In this document: piece after piece, positions 7,287-9,153 of the stretch
How the letters are laid out: every line of letters starts with the position of its first letter
Position numbering within the stretch: position 1 is the stretch's first letter
NCBI GenBank assembly: GCA_947302675.1
Contig: CAMYWI010000034.1
Span: 1-9,153, forward strand
DNA from: an uncultured Selenomonadales bacterium
GTDB taxonomy: Bacteria; Bacillota_C; Negativicutes; Selenomonadales; Selenomonadaceae
Direction: 5' to 3'
DNA length: 9,153 nt
Notes under the pieces: generated by a model
Databases searched by the model: none
What the model saw: only the letters and a program-made list of their open reading frames with translations
Told to the model about the DNA's origin: nothing
Made by a program: the position numbers and the translations under genes

Positions 7287-8476
7287 ATTTGCAAGGGTTA
7301 ATCGTTTGCCGCAACCTGTTGAAGGAAGAAATTTTCGGCGGCATTGCGGACAGGTTTGAAATTGCGGCGCGGCTGGTCGAGAAGGCGGAACAACTCGGCT
7401 TGAGCGGCAATCTTTATCGCGCGTATCTGATTTACCTTTTGGCGCACGAGCCGAATTTAATTTCGACTTCGATTGAAATCAACGGCGGGAAAATCGGCGA
7501 GAGCCTCCGCGAAATTTTCAAGCACGACATAGAAATTTTGCTGCCGGTTTTTCGCGGCGAACTCCTGAGCGATTTGAGAATTCTCGACATCTACAAGCCG
7601 ACCGTCGAAAATAAAAATGAAGCCTTCCGCGAGTTGATTCGGCGGCTGGAAAGGGTCAACGACGCGGCTGAGATAACCTACACTTTTATTGAGCATTATC
7701 GACGCTACGGCTACGGCGACATTGCGACTTACCGCGCGTTCCGTTGGGGTAAAACTATCGTCGGCATTCGTCACTTTGAAAAAATTCTGCTGAGTGACCT
7801 AATCGGCTACGCGCACCAAAAGGAACTTTTAATCGGCAATACGACCGCCTTTGTCGAGAAAAAGCCCGCCAATAACGTTTTGCTTGTCGGCGCGAGAGGG
7901 ACGGGCAAATCTTCAAGCGTCAAGGCTCTCGTCAACGAATTTTACTCGCAAGGTCTTCGCCTTATCCAAATTACCAAGCCGCAACTAAAAAGCCTCCCAG
8001 AAATCATGGAGGCGTTGAGAAAATTTATGAGCAAACGATTTATAATTTTCATGGACGATTTGTCGTTCGAGGAGTCGGAGGCGGAGTACAAATATTTGAA
8101 GTCGGCGATTGAAGGCGGCGTCGAGTCTCGCCCCGAAAATGTTTTAATCTACGCCACGAGCAATCGGCGGCATTTAATCCGCGAAACGTGGCGCGACCGC
8201 TCTGAAGAACTTGAGGAAGTTTATCGCGACGACAGCACCAACGAAACTATTTCCCTGTCAGATAGATTCGGGCTGATAATTCATTACTACGCGCCCACGC
8301 AAGCCGAGTATCTTGAAATTATTCGTAGCATGTTGAAGAAAAACGGCGTCGAACTTGACGCGGAGACGTTGAGATTGGAAGGCTTGCGCTGGGAAATGTC
8401 GCACTCCGGAAGAAACGGGCGCACCGCTCAACAATTCGTCAATAACTTTCTCGGTCAACAAAAATCAATAACTTAA
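7283..8476 (+). CDS. DUF815-family AAA+ ATPase
   Basis: A 397-residue ATPase. The first 170 or so residues are helical and charged, and I recognise no domain there. The AAA+ core has Walker A GARGTGKS at 203-210, Walker B FIIFMDDL at 253-260 (Asp-Asp in place of the common Asp-Glu), the family hallmark SFEESEAEYK just after it, sensor 1 ATSNRRHL at 291-298, a candidate arginine finger in LSDRFG (Arg328), and a sensor-2-like SGRNGR at 375-380. The phrases NNVLLVGARGTGKSS and DLSFEE with ATSNRRHL identify DUF815, a widespread family of unknown biological role. The ATG at 7283 overlaps the phosphoesterase TGA as ATGA, with AAAGGA about 9 bases upstream. Last gene of the operon; its TAA overlaps the stop of the converging GGDEF gene. 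No signal peptide or membrane segment is seen, so it is presumably cytoplasmic. Confidence 0.9.
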   Translation: MNLQGLIVCRNLLKEEIFGGIADRFEIAARLVEKAEQLGLSGNLYRAYLIYLLAHEPNLISTSIEINGGKIGESLREIFKHDIEILLPVFRGELLSDLRILDIYKPTVENKNEAFRELIRRLERVNDAAEITYTFIEHYRRYGYGDIATYRAFRWGKTIVGIRHFEKILLSDLIGYAHQKELLIGNTTAFVEKKPANNVLLVGARGTGKSSSVKALVNEFYSQGLRLIQITKPQLKSLPEIMEALRKFMSKRFIIFMDDLSFEESEAEYKYLKSAIEGGVESRPENVLIYATSNRRHLIRETWRDRSEELEEVYRDDSTNETISLSDRFGLIIHYYAPTQAEYLEIIRSMLKKNGVELDAETLRLEGLRWEMSHSGRNGRTAQQFVNNFLGQQKSIT

Positions 8477-9057
8477 TCCGCGTCCTTGCTTTTCTCAAAA
8501 AGCTCGCAGTAGTAACCGTTCTTGCCGTGATTTTTAACGTAGTAGACAGCCTCGTCAGCCGTCTTAAATAAACTGTCGTAATCGCGCCCATTTTGCGGAG
8601 CAATCGCAATGCCAATACTCGCCGTGACAAATCGCTCCTTGCCATCAATCTTCAAATTAAAAGCCAACTGCTTAATCTGCTCCGCCTTGCGAATCACAAC
8701 ATCCATATTAGGAAGACTGTCAACTGTAACGACAAATTCATCGCCGCCAAATCGCCCGATACAATCATTCGGGCGGAAAATTTTCTTCAAGCCCCGCGCG
8801 AACTCAACTAAAACCTTGTCGCCGAACTGATGACCCAAAATATCGTTGACTTCCTTAAAATGATCCAAGTCAATTATGTAAAACGCCATGAAAATATTCG
8901 CCGTCTCGTTCTCGTTGAAGGTATTGAGTTTCATCTTGCACAGGTTTTCCATTGTCTTCTTGTTGAAAAGCTCCGTGAGCTTATCCAACTCCGACTCAAA
9001 CCGGTAAGCGTCGCGGTCGGATTTTATCTTGTTAAACGCCGCCGCCATTTGCCCCAA
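8473..9057 (-). CDS. HAMP-GGDEF diguanylate cyclase, 5' end broken or missing
   Basis: The visible product is a diguanylate cyclase that makes cyclic di-GMP from two GTP. Counting from the TTG at 9057: the entry motif DKLTELFNK is at 25-33, DLDHFKEVND at 63-72, GHQFGD at 75-80, the product-inhibition site RPND at 95-98, and, five residues later, an intact GGDEF at 104-108. The active site and feedback site are therefore complete. Upstream codons continue with the end of a HAMP linker (DIVSGK, then EVNSDDELGQMAAAF), which normally follows a transmembrane helix and periplasmic sensor. The frame stays open only to 9126, where a TAA (9127-9129) interrupts it. There is no ATG or ribosome site before the weak TTG at 9057 and the ATG at 9048. 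The gene is thus probably a truncated or disrupted membrane sensor. The 3' end converges on the DUF815 gene with no terminator between. Confidence 0.82.
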   Translation of the reverse strand: MGQMAAAFNKIKSDRDAYRFESELDKLTELFNKKTMENLCKMKLNTFNENETANIFMAFYIIDLDHFKEVNDILGHQFGDKVLVEFARGLKKIFRPNDCIGRFGGDEFVVTVDSLPNMDVVIRKAEQIKQLAFNLKIDGKERFVTASIGIAIAPQNGRDYDSLFKTADEAVYYVKNHGKNGYYCELFEKSKDAD

Positions 9058-9153
9058 CTCGTCGTCGCTGTTGACTTCAATCTTATCAATCGCCGTTTTG
9101 CCGCTGACTATATCATCAACAACATTTTAGTGGGCGGTCCCTACATCGTCCGC
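9058..9153 (-). other. HAMP-coding remnant, in-frame stop and boundary sequence
   Basis: Bases 9126-9058 on the minus strand continue the GGDEF reading frame as NVVDDIVSGKTAIDKIEV and then NSDDE, which fits the second half of a HAMP domain. The codon before it is TAA, and the other two minus frames upstream also close quickly (TAG and TGA). The outer 27 bases do not look like HAMP or membrane-helix coding sequence. They contain TGTAGGGACCGCCC (minus strand), a form that reminds me of short GC-rich dispersed palindromic repeats of Firmicutes, and an imperfect inverted repeat GCGG/CCGC (9134-9137 with 9150-9153) reaching the window edge. The repeat identity is a guess. Confidence 0.45.

Noticed and set aside
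8488..8503. Hairpin GCTTTT/AAAAGC near the DUF815 stop as a terminator
   Set aside because: The stem is short and AT-rich, lies inside the GGDEF coding region and has no following T-tract.
9130..9153. 'RDRPLK' in another minus frame as a frameshifted first half of the HAMP domain
   Set aside because: The distance from that proline to the HAMP glycine is three to four residues too short for a single frameshift, so the match is probably chance.

Overview
The window looks like chromosomal DNA from a bacterium of the Firmicutes, most likely a Negativicutes or Selenomonadales relative. That assignment is an inference from memory of protein style: the rsmI-metG neighbour pair, strong GGAGG-type ribosome binding sites, an RTX protein of the kind seen in that group, and a DUF815 ATPase. 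It was not tested by any search. Base composition is mixed, with GC-rich codons interspersed with AAA, TTT and ATT. I see no tRNA, rRNA, CRISPR array, transposase or phage gene.

Layout, left to right. (1) At 2-790 (+) lies the C-terminal end of a secreted RTX-type calcium-binding protein whose start is outside the window. It ends at a hairpin terminator that also serves the converging gene. (2) Positions 853-5663 are all on the minus strand. In transcription order they are rsmI (16S rRNA C1402 2'-O-methyltransferase), metG (methionyl-tRNA synthetase, joined to rsmI by a TGATG stop/start overlap), an AldB-like aldehyde dehydrogenase with its own consensus promoter and terminator, and a Cof-type HAD phosphatase. 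(3) At 5664-5733 a 70-bp divergent control region carries two back-to-back extended -10 promoters. (4) Positions 5734-8476 (+) hold a tightly packed three-gene operon with ATGA overlaps at both junctions: a YbgC-like acyl-CoA thioesterase, a purple-acid-phosphatase-like metallophosphoesterase and a DUF815 AAA+ ATPase. (5) At 8473-9126 (-) a HAMP-GGDEF diguanylate cyclase converges on that operon, with stop codons overlapping in a shared TTAA. Its 5' part is interrupted by an in-frame stop near the window edge.

Most of the content is housekeeping: translation fidelity (rsmI, metG), aldehyde oxidation and phosphate-ester hydrolysis. The least explained part is the thioesterase-phosphoesterase-ATPase operon, whose gene overlaps imply coordinated synthesis of three enzymes with no obvious shared pathway. 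The other points worth checking are the one-sided calcium-site pattern of the RTX beta-roll, the compact divergent promoter pair, the terminator-free convergent junction at 8473-8476, and the broken start of the diguanylate cyclase. I found no convincing evidence of a wholly new system.
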